A stretch of 64,000 bases of DNA from an uncultured Christensenella sp. (GTDB lineage: Bacteria > Bacillota > Clostridia > Christensenellales > Pumilibacteraceae). The stretch lies in the NCBI GenBank assembly GCA_910577995.1, contig CAJTND010000004.1, positions 22,619 through 86,618 of the forward strand, written 5' to 3'. Each line of letters starts with the position of its first letter. Position 1 is the stretch's first letter. Of the stretch, positions 39,206 through 47,506 are shown in pieces. The notes beneath the pieces were generated by a model. It was not told the DNA's origin. It made no database searches and saw nothing but the letters and a program-made list of their open reading frames with translations. The translations under genes were made by a program, and so were the position numbers.

Positions 39206-40519
39206 ATGAAAAAGTTTCTTGTAATACTTTTCTCGTTATTAAGCGTTGTTGCTTGCGCGTTCGGGCTTGCCGCATGCGGTGGTGAAACGCATGCGCACGA
39301 ATGGTCGCAAGCTTGGGAACGCGACGATACGCACCATTGGCATAATTGCACGGCAGTCGATTGCCCCGTTACGGATGATTCGTTAAAAGACGGTTATGCC
39401 GCTCACGACTTTTCTAACGGCAACTGTGTTTGCGGTAAACCTGCGAGCATGGCGTTCGTTTTGAACGATGATAACGAGAGCTATTCCGTAAAGGCCGGTA
39501 ATGGAATAGGCGACGAAACGGAAATAATAATTCCCGCCGAATATAACGGTAAACCTGTAACGAGTATCGGCAAAAATGCGTTCGAGGTATGCCGCAGTCT
39601 TACAAGCGTAACAATACCCGACAGTGTGACGAGTATCGGACAGTCTGCGTTCAACAGTTGCAGCGGTCTTACAAGCATAACCATACCGAACAGCGTAACG
39701 AGTATCGGACGGACTGCGTTCCACGATTGCAGCAGTCTTACAAGCGTAACCATAGGCAGCGGCGTAACAAGTATCGGTGAATATGCGTTCAACAGTTGCA
39801 GTAGTCTTACAAGCGTGACAATACCGGACAGCGTTACGAGTATAAGCGAATATGCGTTCCGCTATTGCAGCAGTCTTACAAGCGTAACAATACCGGACAG
39901 TATAACGAGCATCGGACAGTCTGTGTTCGAGGGTTGCAGTAGCCTTACGAGCGTAACAATACCGAACAGCGTAGCGAGTATCGGTGAAGATGCTTTCAAG
40001 GGTTGCAGCGGTCTTACGAGCATAACAATACCCGACAGCGTAACAAGTATTGATAATTCTTCGTTTAGCGGTTGCAGCTCGCTTGAAAGTATAACGGTAA
40101 ACGAAAACAACGCACATTATGCAAGTCAAGACGGTATTTTGTACAATAAAGAAAAAACTCAAATTATCCACGTGCCGGAAGCAATTATAGGCGCAATTAC
40201 CATACCGGACAGCGTAACGATTATCGACGGTATTGCGTTCATGGATCGCGTCGGTCTTACAAAAATTGTCATAGGCAACAGCGTAACGTATATCGGTATG
40301 AATGCGTTTTACGATTGCGTTAGTCTTACAAGTGTAACCATACCGAACAGCGTAACGTGTATCTACTATCAAGCGTTCTACGGTTGCAGTAGTCTTGCGA
40401 GAATCATATATGACGGTACAATAGCGCAATGGAACGCTATTGAAAAAGGCAATTATTGGAATGAAAATACAGGTAACTACACCGTACACTGTATAGACGG
40501 CGATATAGTCAAAGGCTGA
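39206..40519 (+). CDS. BspA-type leucine-rich-repeat (LRR_5) lipoprotein
   Basis: 437 residues. A lipoprotein signal ends GLAAC (Cys25); a His/Cys-rich segment follows (HAHEWSQAWERDDTHHWHNC, ... CVCGKP), possibly metal-binding. From about residue 115 to 410 are LRR_5 repeats of 23 residues with the pattern SLTSVTIPDSVTSIGxxAF, interrupted near 295-330 by a non-repeat piece (NENNAHYASQDGILYNKE). BspA-like proteins are surface adhesins in gut and oral bacteria. The ribosome site AAAGGGAG precedes the ATG. AT-rich composition and highly similar repeat units suggest recent transfer and ongoing expansion. Confidence 0.92.
   Translation: MKKFLVILFSLLSVVACAFGLAACGGETHAHEWSQAWERDDTHHWHNCTAVDCPVTDDSLKDGYAAHDFSNGNCVCGKPASMAFVLNDDNESYSVKAGNGIGDETEIIIPAEYNGKPVTSIGKNAFEVCRSLTSVTIPDSVTSIGQSAFNSCSGLTSITIPNSVTSIGRTAFHDCSSLTSVTIGSGVTSIGEYAFNSCSSLTSVTIPDSVTSISEYAFRYCSSLTSVTIPDSITSIGQSVFEGCSSLTSVTIPNSVASIGEDAFKGCSGLTSITIPDSVTSIDNSSFSGCSSLESITVNENNAHYASQDGILYNKEKTQIIHVPEAIIGAITIPDSVTIIDGIAFMDRVGLTKIVIGNSVTYIGMNAFYDCVSLTSVTIPNSVTCIYYQAFYGCSSLARIIYDGTIAQWNAIEKGNYWNENTGNYTVHCIDGDIVKG
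39592..40085 (+). repeat. Tandem 69-bp DNA repeats encoding LRR units
   Basis: Seven units, each starting near AGTCTTACAAGCGTAACAAT and continuing with ACCGACAGCGTAACGAGTAT-like sequence, spaced 69 bp apart. Units are close in DNA as well as protein sequence, so recombination between them can change the number of repeats. Confidence 0.85.
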
Positions 40520-40557
40520 GCCGACGAGGCTAATTAAATCGAAGTTTGTTTTTGTTA

Positions 40558-40592
40558 AGGCGTTCGTGCGAAATTGCGCGGGCGCTTTTTTT
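40558..40592 (+). terminator. Terminator after the LRR lipoprotein
   Basis: GCGTTCGTGCG (40560-40570) pairs with TGCGCGGGCGC (40575-40585) using G.T pairs, and is followed by seven T. Confidence 0.75.
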
Positions 40593-40675
40593 ATCCTGTG
40601 AAAAAAGTTGATTTATTCAATAGAAGTCGGTACAATAGGGGCAGGCGGTCCGATACGGATCGGACGACGGAGAAA

Positions 40676-41578
40676 ATGCGTTCTATGCAGAGTACGATCA
40701 AGAAGAAAACGGCGGATTATGCGGTCACTGTGCTGTTGGCGGCGGTCATGGCATTCAATTACATACTGTTCATCGTGCCCAACTCGTTTGCGCCCGCGGG
40801 GCTCAACGGCATTGCGACTATGATACAGTATAAGCTCGGGTTCAGTATCGGCTGGATGTCGCTGATCATCAACGTGCCGCTGTGCGTGTTCGCGTTCTTC
40901 CTCGTCGGCAGGGATTATGCCGTCAAGACGTTGGTTTTCTGCGTCGTGTATTCCGTTATATATCTGCTTTTACAGCAGGCGGATCTCGAGCGGTTCCAGT
41001 ATAATGCCGGCGGCGTGGACACGATATTTCCCTGTCTTATCGCCGGAGTCATCAACGGCATACTTTACGGCATATGCTTCCGCATAAATTCGAGCAGCGG
41101 CGGCACGGACGTCGTGGCAAAGTTCGTCAGCCACAAAAAGCCGCAGCTCAATTTCTTTTGGGTCACGCTCGCTATCAATGCGGCAGTCGCGGCGGCGTCG
41201 TTTTTCGTCTATGCGGAGAACGTCGACGGCGAGATAGTTTACGATTATCGTCCCGTGGTGCTGTGCATGCTGTATTGCTTTACAACGTCGCTCATCGGCA
41301 ACCTTATGCTCAAGGGTTCCAAAACGGCGTATAAATTCGTGGTCGTCACGCTGTACGCGGAGGACATAGAGCGCGAGATAGTTACTAAGCTTCACCGCTC
41401 GGCTACGCGCCTTACGGGCGCGGGCGCGTACAGCAATACCGAAAAAGAAGTGCTGTTGTGCGTGGTCGGCAAGCATCAGGTCATCGACTTCCAGAACATC
41501 CTCAAAAAGTACCCCGATACCTTCTCATTTATGGAAACCGTCAATCAAACGATAGGCAACTTCAAAAGCAAAGCCTGA
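40676..41578 (+). CDS. YitT family membrane protein (DUF161/DUF2179)
   Basis: 300 residues. Five or six membrane helices in the first 210 residues carry the family pieces NYILFIVPNSFAPAGLNGIA and GICFRINSSSGGTDVVAKFV. The C-terminal cytoplasmic DUF2179 domain (VVTLYAEDIEREIVTKLHRS, ATRLTGAGAYSNTEKEVLLC) is present. I chose ATG 40676, which has GGAGA upstream; the earlier in-frame start at 40574 lies over the previous terminator. Substrate of YitT proteins is not established. Confidence 0.92.
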   Translation: MRSMQSTIKKKTADYAVTVLLAAVMAFNYILFIVPNSFAPAGLNGIATMIQYKLGFSIGWMSLIINVPLCVFAFFLVGRDYAVKTLVFCVVYSVIYLLLQQADLERFQYNAGGVDTIFPCLIAGVINGILYGICFRINSSSGGTDVVAKFVSHKKPQLNFFWVTLAINAAVAAASFFVYAENVDGEIVYDYRPVVLCMLYCFTTSLIGNLMLKGSKTAYKFVVVTLYAEDIEREIVTKLHRSATRLTGAGAYSNTEKEVLLCVVGKHQVIDFQNILKKYPDTFSFMETVNQTIGNFKSKA

Positions 41579-41634
41579 TCCGTGTTCGGTTCGGTTTTTT
41601 ATATCGTATGATCACTGCCGCGCGGCGGCGCGGG

Positions 41635-41671
41635 AAAGCCCTCAGATATTTTTTTCGTGGGGCTTTTTTTG
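41635..41671 (+). terminator. Terminator after the YitT gene
   Basis: AAAGCCCTC (from about 41635) pairs with GTGGGGCTTT, with T-rich loop and tail. Confidence 0.6.
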
Positions 41672-41689
41672 TTTTTTCCGTTCGGATGC

Positions 41690-41736
41690 TTGACATGCAT
41701 GCCGCGGCGGAGTATAATTACAAGTGTTATATAACA
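41690..41736 (+). promoter_or_regulatory. Perfect promoter and TGTTATATAACA operator of the TetR gene
   Basis: TTGACA (41690-41695), 17 bp, TATAAT (41713-41718), then the 12-bp perfect palindrome TGTTATATAACA (41725-41736) at the transcription start. The position suits autorepression by the TetR-type protein encoded at 41757. Confidence 0.85.
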
Positions 41737-41756
41737 TGTGTAATTATTGGTGAGGC

Positions 41757-42311
41757 ATGCCGAAGCAGACAGTCGACAGGGAACAGATAATAGCCGCGGC
41801 GCTCGAGATGACGCGGGAGAGCGGGTTCGAGAGCGTCAATGCTCGGGGCGTGGCGAAGCGCACGGGCTACTCCGTGCAGCCGATATACAGTTGCTTCGGG
41901 AGCATGGATGAGCTGCGCGAGGCGGTAAACGTCGCGGCGATGGGGTTTTACAACGAGTTCATTTATTCGCGCGTCGACGGCGAGGCTGTGCTCGAGAGCA
42001 TGGCGCGGGCGAACGTCGCTTTTGCGAAGTACGAGACCAATCTTTTCAAGCTGTTGTTTTTCCGCGAATTGCAGGGGCTTGAGAGTTTTGACGACATATA
42101 CGAGTGGATGGGCGACAAGCAGGCTACGCGGCAGCTCGCCGAGCGGCTTTCGCTTTCCGAGGAGAGCGTGAAAGAGGTTTACATCATGCTCATCGTTTTC
42201 ACGCACGGCGTTGCGACGATGCTGGCTACGGGCGGCGCGAACATATCCGATGCGGAGTGCGCGGCGATGCTCGACAAGGCATACAACGCGTTTATAAAAG
42301 CGCAGAAATAA
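41757..42311 (+). CDS. TetR-family transcriptional regulator
   Basis: 184 residues. N-terminal helix-turn-helix: REQIIAAALEMTRESGFESV, NARGVAKRTGYSVQPIYSCF and GSMDELREAV. Usually the recognition helix carries S-x-x-x-x-Y-x-x-F, seen here as SVQPIYSCF. The ligand domain (about 60-184) is helical and typical. The start ATG 41757 has GGTGAGGC upstream. A palindrome lies just after its promoter. It is probably co-transcribed with the following DUF2461 gene. Confidence 0.93.
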   Translation: MPKQTVDREQIIAAALEMTRESGFESVNARGVAKRTGYSVQPIYSCFGSMDELREAVNVAAMGFYNEFIYSRVDGEAVLESMARANVAFAKYETNLFKLLFFRELQGLESFDDIYEWMGDKQATRQLAERLSLSEESVKEVYIMLIVFTHGVATMLATGGANISDAECAAMLDKAYNAFIKAQK

Positions 42312-42330
42312 TCAAACAAAAGGAGAGAAA

Positions 42331-43014
42331 ATGGACACAAAGATCATGCTCGACTATCTCGCGGAGCTTGCCGCAAACAACGACCGCGAATGGTATCACG
42401 AACACAAGAAGGACCGAGAAGCCGCGACGGCGCAATTCGAGGAGCTCGTACAGGCGCTTATCTACGGGATAGGCGCGTTCGACAAGAGCGTACTGCACAA
42501 CGTCCCCAAAGAGCTGACGTTCAAGCAGGTGCGCGATACGCGGTTCAGTCACGACAAGTCGCCGTATAACCCGACCTTCCGCGCGCACATCTCGTCCAAG
42601 GGCAAGCTGCCGATACCCGTCGGGTACTATATATCCGTGCGCCCGGGCGGCGGAACGTTCCTCGGCGGCGGACTGTTTGCCGATATGTTTTCTTCCGCGA
42701 CGGCGATGGTGCGCGACGCGATAGCCGCTAAGCCGAACGAGTGGGGCGAGGCGATCGGCTCGGCGGAGTTCAAAAAATACTTTACGGTCAAGGGCACTGC
42801 GCTCAAAAACGTGCCCGCGGGCTACGACAAAGAAAACCCGCAGGCGGAATACATCAAGTTCAAATCCTGGTACGTCGAGTATTTCGTGCCCGATGCGGAT
42901 GTGCTCGACTCGGAAAAATTCTTGGATACGTGTATCGACCTGTTCAAGGCGATGAAGCCGTTCAACGATTTCCTCAACGCCGCTCTCGAAGGTTTCCAAA
43001 TGCCGACGCGCTGA
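42331..43014 (+). CDS. DUF2461 family protein
   Basis: 227 residues. The family hallmarks DYLAELAANNDREWYHEHKK (near the N-terminus, N-N-x-x-x-W) and KQVRDTRFSHDKSPYNPTFR, then the Gly-rich YYISVRPGGGTFLGGGLF, are all present. Function not known. The start has AAAGGAGAGAAA. It is 19 bp downstream of the TetR gene and may be its target. Confidence 0.92.
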   Translation: MDTKIMLDYLAELAANNDREWYHEHKKDREAATAQFEELVQALIYGIGAFDKSVLHNVPKELTFKQVRDTRFSHDKSPYNPTFRAHISSKGKLPIPVGYYISVRPGGGTFLGGGLFADMFSSATAMVRDAIAAKPNEWGEAIGSAEFKKYFTVKGTALKNVPAGYDKENPQAEYIKFKSWYVEYFVPDADVLDSEKFLDTCIDLFKAMKPFNDFLNAALEGFQMPTR

Positions 43015-43109
43015 TCGCGCGGCGCGGGCTTGCGGACGACGCTCCGCGCGCAAGGACGCGTGTTCGCCGTGCAAAAAATCGCGTCTGCGGTTTTTGTGCG
43101 CCGCTATGC

Positions 43110-43138
43110 TTGAAAACAGCCGCGCGACGTGATATAAT
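43110..43138 (+). promoter_or_regulatory. Promoter for the small membrane protein
   Basis: TTGAAA (43110-43115), 17 bp, TATAAT (43133-43138), 25 bp before the ATG at 43164. Confidence 0.7.
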
Positions 43139-43163
43139 GCAAGCTAACGGGAGGTATGCCGTT

Positions 43164-43670
43164 ATGGAAACCGTCGCGGCGCGATCGGAAAAAGCAAAAA
43201 CCAACAGCAGTATCCTATTATGGCTCGGGATATTTCTTCTCGTAGTCTGCGTTATAATGTTGATATGGCTGATAAGCAACGGCGTTTATGAGCCGGGCAT
43301 GCCCGAAGTGACGATATGCTTGACCATGCCTGCGTTTTTCATTTTCGGCGGCGGATTGGCGAGCATATCGGAAGCGGTCAAGCAACGCAGGCGGCACGAT
43401 GCGACTCCCGTCAAGCTCATCGTCTATGACGGACGCATGCTGATCTTCGACGACGGCTATAGCTGTCTACCGTCCGACGTGATCGACGTCGAGTGCGAAA
43501 ACAGCCCCGATAACAGCCCGTTCGCTTATGCGCTGGCTGACTTCGGCGAACTCACGGTGCATACCGAAAACAAAACGTATCGTTATCGCAACGTTGCGGA
43601 CGTGCGCCGCGCTCACGTAAGATTGGTCGAGCTCATCGCCGTCGACCGTGCGTCTAAGTCAAAATTATAA
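43164..43670 (+). CDS. Small two-helix membrane protein with cytoplasmic domain
   Basis: 168 residues. Two membrane helices at about 15-40 (SSILLWLGIFLLVVCVIMLI) and 50-70 (VTICLTMPAFFIFGGGLASI). A soluble domain follows (LIVYDGRMLIFDDGYSCLPS, DVIDVECENSPDNSPFAYAL, LADFGELTVHTENKTYRYRN) that resembles the PH-like domain of small bacterial membrane proteins. No family assigned. The ATG is chosen by GGGAGG 9 bases upstream; the long upstream frame lies inside the previous gene. Confidence 0.75.
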   Translation: METVAARSEKAKTNSSILLWLGIFLLVVCVIMLIWLISNGVYEPGMPEVTICLTMPAFFIFGGGLASISEAVKQRRRHDATPVKLIVYDGRMLIFDDGYSCLPSDVIDVECENSPDNSPFAYALADFGELTVHTENKTYRYRNVADVRRAHVRLVELIAVDRASKSKL

Positions 43671-43718
43671 ACCTCAAACGAGCCACGATCCGCGTGACCG
43701 CGGCGATATAAAGCCGAA

Positions 43719-43758
43719 CAAAAACCGCCCGACGGAATATCCGTCGGGCGGTTTTCAC
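43719..43758. terminator. Bidirectional terminator
   Basis: A perfect 15-bp stem AAAACCGCCCGACGG (43721-43735) / CCGTCGGGCGGTTTT (43741-43755), serving the rightward small membrane protein and the leftward gene below. Confidence 0.92.
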
Positions 43759-43769
43759 AGCTTCCTCTA

Positions 43770-44231
43770 TCAGCAATCCATGATACCCGCTTCGATAAAA
43801 ACATAGTCTATGCTCTCGAAGCGAACGAGCGGTCTGTATTTTTCGTAAAGCTCCGAGAAGTTTTTATCATCGTCGGCGAACTCATTCCAATCGGCAGACT
43901 TTCTGTCGGGCATGACGAGATGCGCTTTGATCGTGCCCTGTATGCGCCAAACCGGTTCGCCGTCGATACCCGTCTGCAATATGTAATCAAGGGAGTACAG
44001 AACATGCAGTTCGCCGTTTTCCTCATAGCAGTGGTCAGCCGACGAATCGCCTACTTCGAACATTTCGCAGAAGTCGGTCTTTGCTATCAGCTCGTCCTTG
44101 TCGAGCAGATATTCGATGCCGTCGAGCATTGCGGGCAGCTGCGAGATCTCCTCGGCTTTGTTGCCGACGCATTCCAAGAGAAATTCATCGAGAGTTTCCT
44201 CGACCAGATCTTCAAGGTCCATTATCCCCAT
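43770..44231 (-). CDS. Hypothetical acidic protein
   Basis: 153 residues with no recognised family. It is acidic and starts MGIMDLEDLVEETLDEFLLE; a later part reads HVLYSLDYILQTGIDGEPVW then RIQGTIKAHLVMPDRKSADW. It lacks a signal peptide or membrane helix. The start is supported by GGAGG 7 bases upstream on the minus strand and by a promoter, so it is a real gene. Function unknown. Confidence 0.7.
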   Translation of the reverse strand: MGIMDLEDLVEETLDEFLLECVGNKAEEISQLPAMLDGIEYLLDKDELIAKTDFCEMFEVGDSSADHCYEENGELHVLYSLDYILQTGIDGEPVWRIQGTIKAHLVMPDRKSADWNEFADDDKNFSELYEKYRPLVRFESIDYVFIEAGIMDC

Positions 44232-44266
44232 TTTTGTCCTCCGATGGGTTTTTCAGTTAGGTCTTG

Positions 44267-44295
44267 ATTGTATCACGGCGTCGGCGAAAAGTCAA
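44267..44295 (-). promoter_or_regulatory. Promoter for the acidic protein gene
   Basis: On the minus strand TTGACT (44295-44290), 17 bp, TACAAT (44272-44267). Confidence 0.75.
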
Positions 44296-44563
44296 GGGGA
44301 AAACCGAAAAAAGCACGGCGGCAGGGGAGCGGCGGACATAGCGCGAGAAGAACGGGCGCGCGCCGATTTGATCGGGACGGCAGGACTTTGCGCGGGTCAA
44401 AAGCTTTCAAGATCGTCAGACGTGCGTAAGCGCGTCGGCGCGTCGGCGGTGTTATAATGGTATGGAAAGGTCGCGAGAGCGGTCGGCAATAGCGGCGGTC
44501 GGGCATAATCCGACTGTTTTCGGCACAAAATAGGATATAAACCGTGTATTCTACGGCGCACGC
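44296..44563. other. Intergenic region without recognisable gene
   Basis: About 270 bp, GC-rich. A TATAAT at about 44453 could start a short transcript, but no open frame of significance follows; I cannot identify an RNA. Confidence 0.4.
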
Positions 44564-44592
44564 TTGACAATGCCGCCGACGAGTTGTATAAT
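44564..44592 (+). promoter_or_regulatory. Perfect promoter for the glycosyltransferase gene
   Basis: TTGACA (44564-44569), 17 bp, TATAAT (44587-44592), about 80 bp before the ATG at 44674. Confidence 0.88.
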
Positions 44593-44673
44593 GGAATCAC
44601 CGACCGACCGTAGCAGCTATAAAGGGGCGACGGAAATAACGTCGAGACGGCAGATCGCCGCATCGGAAGCATA

Positions 44674-46182
44674 ATGGATCAATTCAACAAAATACTCTCA
44701 ATAATCAACGATAACGTTTTATTAACGATAATCGGTGTAGCGTTCGGAATACAGCTTATTTACATAATTTTGTTTTTCGTCAGGGCGAAGAAATACCCCG
44801 TCGCCGAGAAAAAACACCGTTTCGGTATAGTCATTCCCGCGCGTAACGAATCGTCGGTCATTGCCGATACCGTAAAGTGCATACTTTCGTCCAAATACCC
44901 GAAGGACATGTTCGACGTGTACGTCGTTGCGGACAACTGTACGGACAACACCGCGGAGCTCGCGCGAAAGGCGGGCGCGACGGTCTTTGAGCGGTTCGAT
45001 CCCGATCCCAAGCATCACAAAGCGGGCTATGCGCTCAAATATCTTTTCGAGAAGATAATGGAGCTTCACCCCGATCATTACTATGAGGCGTTCATCAAGT
45101 TCGATGCGGACAACCTCATGGAGCCCGATTACATATCGCGCATGAACGATGCGTTCGACGCGGGCGTCAAGTGCGCGCGCGGCTATTCCAATTCCAAAAA
45201 CATCGATCAGAACGTCATAACCGGCATATCCGGTCTTTGGTATATCCGCGACTGCCGTTTCGCAAGCAACTTCCGCTCGGCTATCGGACAGGGCACGATG
45301 CTCGGCGGCGCGGGCATGATGTTCGCCGCAGAGATCATCGAAAAGCACGGCTGGGACTGCCTCACCGCGTCCGACGATACCGAGTTCACCATGCGTCGGC
45401 TCAATCAGGACAAGATCAAGACTATGTATGTCAAAGACGCGGTAGTCTACGAGGATCAGCCCTCGACGATAAAAGATACGTTCAAGCGCTATAAACGCAT
45501 GTCGGGCGCGCTCAACTCGCTGTTCTATACGCAGGGCATCAAGTCGTTCCTGCTGTTCTTCGTGCGGTGGAAGTGGACGTATATCGATATGTTCCTTACG
45601 CTGATGTTCATCCCCGTGTGCGTGCTCATGTGCATTTGGCTGCCTATCTATTACGCTTACGTATTGATATACCACGGGCTGATGGGTAATTGGGAGATAT
45701 TCTGGACATACCTGAATACCATATGCTACTCGCTCGCCATAGCATTCGTCGCGATGTTCATACTTCAAGCGTTGCTTGCCGTCGCGCTCGAGCACAAGCG
45801 GATAAAAGCTCCGGTCAAAAAGCTTATGCCCGCCGTGTTCCTTTTCCCGTTCTTTATGATAATCTACGCCGTGGCGATAACCCTCGGCGTGTTCAGCCGC
45901 TCCAAGTGGCACGAGGTCAAGCGCAACACAGCCGTTTCTGGCGGGCTCGCCGTAGCGGAAGCCGCCGCGGCTGACGACGATGCGACAGCGACGGAAAGTG
46001 CCGCGTCGGACGGAACGAACGGCTCGGACGGCGAAACGTCGGAGGACGAAGCCGCAGACATAGAAACCGCGGATATTGCGGATACTGTCGATGATACGTC
46101 GGCTGAGGAAAGCGGTAACGACGTCGAGTACGTAGTCGATACGTCGGAAACGGAAAACGCCGACGAAGCGTCGACCGCATAA
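44674..46182 (+). CDS. Membrane-bound family 2 glycosyltransferase (polysaccharide synthase-like)
   Basis: 502 residues. One N-terminal helix (about 15-37), a cytoplasmic GT-A domain with FGIVIPARNESSVIADTVKC, VYVVADNCTDNTAEL, the DxD in IKFDADNLMEPDYI and an acidic TASDDTEFTMRRLN, then RYKRMSGALNSL at the end in the position of the QxxRW-type motif. Four to five helices follow (about 285-410) as in processive synthases such as hyaluronan synthase. The last 80 residues are a disordered, acidic tail (ADDDATATESAASDG ... TADIADTVDDTS). The sugar used is not shown. It is followed 59 bp later by UDP-galactopyranose mutase, so a galactofuranose-containing glycan is a fair guess. Confidence 0.88.
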   Translation: MDQFNKILSIINDNVLLTIIGVAFGIQLIYIILFFVRAKKYPVAEKKHRFGIVIPARNESSVIADTVKCILSSKYPKDMFDVYVVADNCTDNTAELARKAGATVFERFDPDPKHHKAGYALKYLFEKIMELHPDHYYEAFIKFDADNLMEPDYISRMNDAFDAGVKCARGYSNSKNIDQNVITGISGLWYIRDCRFASNFRSAIGQGTMLGGAGMMFAAEIIEKHGWDCLTASDDTEFTMRRLNQDKIKTMYVKDAVVYEDQPSTIKDTFKRYKRMSGALNSLFYTQGIKSFLLFFVRWKWTYIDMFLTLMFIPVCVLMCIWLPIYYAYVLIYHGLMGNWEIFWTYLNTICYSLAIAFVAMFILQALLAVALEHKRIKAPVKKLMPAVFLFPFFMIIYAVAITLGVFSRSKWHEVKRNTAVSGGLAVAEAAAADDDATATESAASDGTNGSDGETSEDEAADIETADIADTVDDTSAEESGNDVEYVVDTSETENADEASTA

Positions 46183-46241
46183 CGCGTGGAAAAATAATAA
46201 AAAGTGATGTCCGACGATAAACGTCGCGGACGGGAGAATAG

Positions 46242-47339
46242 ATGAAAAAGTACGATTATTTGATAGTCGGCGCAGGGCTGTTCGGCGCGGCATTCGCGCA
46301 GATAATGACGGAGCGCGGCAAGCGTTGCGTCGTCATAGAAAAGCGCGAGAGCGTCGGCGGCAATATCGCGACGGAGGCGGAGGACGGGATAGTCGTTCAC
46401 AAGTTCGGCGCGCATATTTTCCACACGAGCGACAAGCGCGTATGGGATTATGTCAATCGGTTCGCGGAGTTCAATAACTTCGTCAACAGCCCGATAGCCA
46501 ATTACAAGGGCAAGCTTTATAACTTGCCGTTCAATATGCACACGTTCTATCAGCTATGGGGCTGCAAAACGCCGCAGGAAGCGCGCGCGATAATAGACGC
46601 ACAGCGCGCGGCAGCCGGCATAAAAGAGCCGAAAAACCTTGAGGAAAAAGCGCTGATGTCCGTCGGCGAGGACGTGTACAGAACGCTGATCAAGGGCTAT
46701 ACCGAAAAGCAGTGGGGCAAGGACTGCAAGTTCCTGCCGTCGTTTATCATAGGGCGCGTGCCGCTTAGGTTCGTGTACGACAACAACTATTTCAACGACA
46801 GATATCAGGGCATACCCGTCGGCGGATATACGCCGTTGGTCGCGAAAATGTTGGAGGGCACGGAGGTCCTGCTCGGTACGGATTATTTCTCCGACAGAGC
46901 CAAGTTCGACGCGCTCGCGGATACCGTAGTGTATACGGGCGCGATCGACAGATATTTCGATTATAAGTTCGGCGAGCTCGAGTACCGCTCGCTGCGGTTC
47001 GAAACGGAAAAGCTCGATACCGACGATTACCAGGGCAATGCGGTCGTCAATTATACCGATTACGACGTTCCGTATACGCGCATCATCGAGCACAAGCATT
47101 TTGAAAAAACCGTTTCCGACACGACGATAATAACGCGCGAATATCCGCTGCAGTTCTCGACGGGCTGCGAGCCGTACTACCCGATAAACGACGAAAAGAA
47201 TACCGCGCTGTACAAAAAATACGCCGATCTCGCCGCAGACAATAAGAAAGTGCTGTTCGGCGGCAGGCTCGCGGGCTATAAATATTACGACATGGACGAC
47301 ACCGTCGCCGCGGTGTTCGAGATGACGGACAGGCTGTAA
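46242..47339 (+). CDS. glf: UDP-galactopyranose mutase
   Basis: 365 residues, the length of Glf, the flavoenzyme converting UDP-galactopyranose to UDP-galactofuranose in the cytoplasm. The FAD fold starts at YLIVGAGLFGAAFAQIM; KFGAHIFHTSDKRVWDYVNR, PFNMHTFYQLWG and GYTEKQWGKD are family motifs; the C-terminal GGRLAGYKYYDMDDTV is the conserved FAD-binding end. The start ATG has CGGGAGAATAG. It forms an operon with the membrane glycosyltransferase upstream and supplies its likely sugar (inference). Confidence 0.97.
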   Translation: MKKYDYLIVGAGLFGAAFAQIMTERGKRCVVIEKRESVGGNIATEAEDGIVVHKFGAHIFHTSDKRVWDYVNRFAEFNNFVNSPIANYKGKLYNLPFNMHTFYQLWGCKTPQEARAIIDAQRAAAGIKEPKNLEEKALMSVGEDVYRTLIKGYTEKQWGKDCKFLPSFIIGRVPLRFVYDNNYFNDRYQGIPVGGYTPLVAKMLEGTEVLLGTDYFSDRAKFDALADTVVYTGAIDRYFDYKFGELEYRSLRFETEKLDTDDYQGNAVVNYTDYDVPYTRIIEHKHFEKTVSDTTIITREYPLQFSTGCEPYYPINDEKNTALYKKYADLAADNKKVLFGGRLAGYKYYDMDDTVAAVFEMTDRL

Positions 47340-47455
47340 GATCATCAAATACAGCAAGAAGGCAATAACGTACCGCGGTCTGCCCGTCGGCATCGTTAAC
47401 AGAAGATAAGCCCATTAAAGGTCGAATTTATATTCAACGCATCATATAGGCAAAG

Positions 47456-47490
47456 AAAAAGAGCATCGAAAGCGATCCGGTGCTCTTTCG
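47456..47490. terminator. Bidirectional terminator between glf and degV
   Basis: AAAGAGCATCG (from 47458) pairs with CGGTGCTCTTT (to about 47488, one G.T pair). Confidence 0.8.
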
Positions 47491-47506
47491 GTTATTGATG
47501 ATCGTT

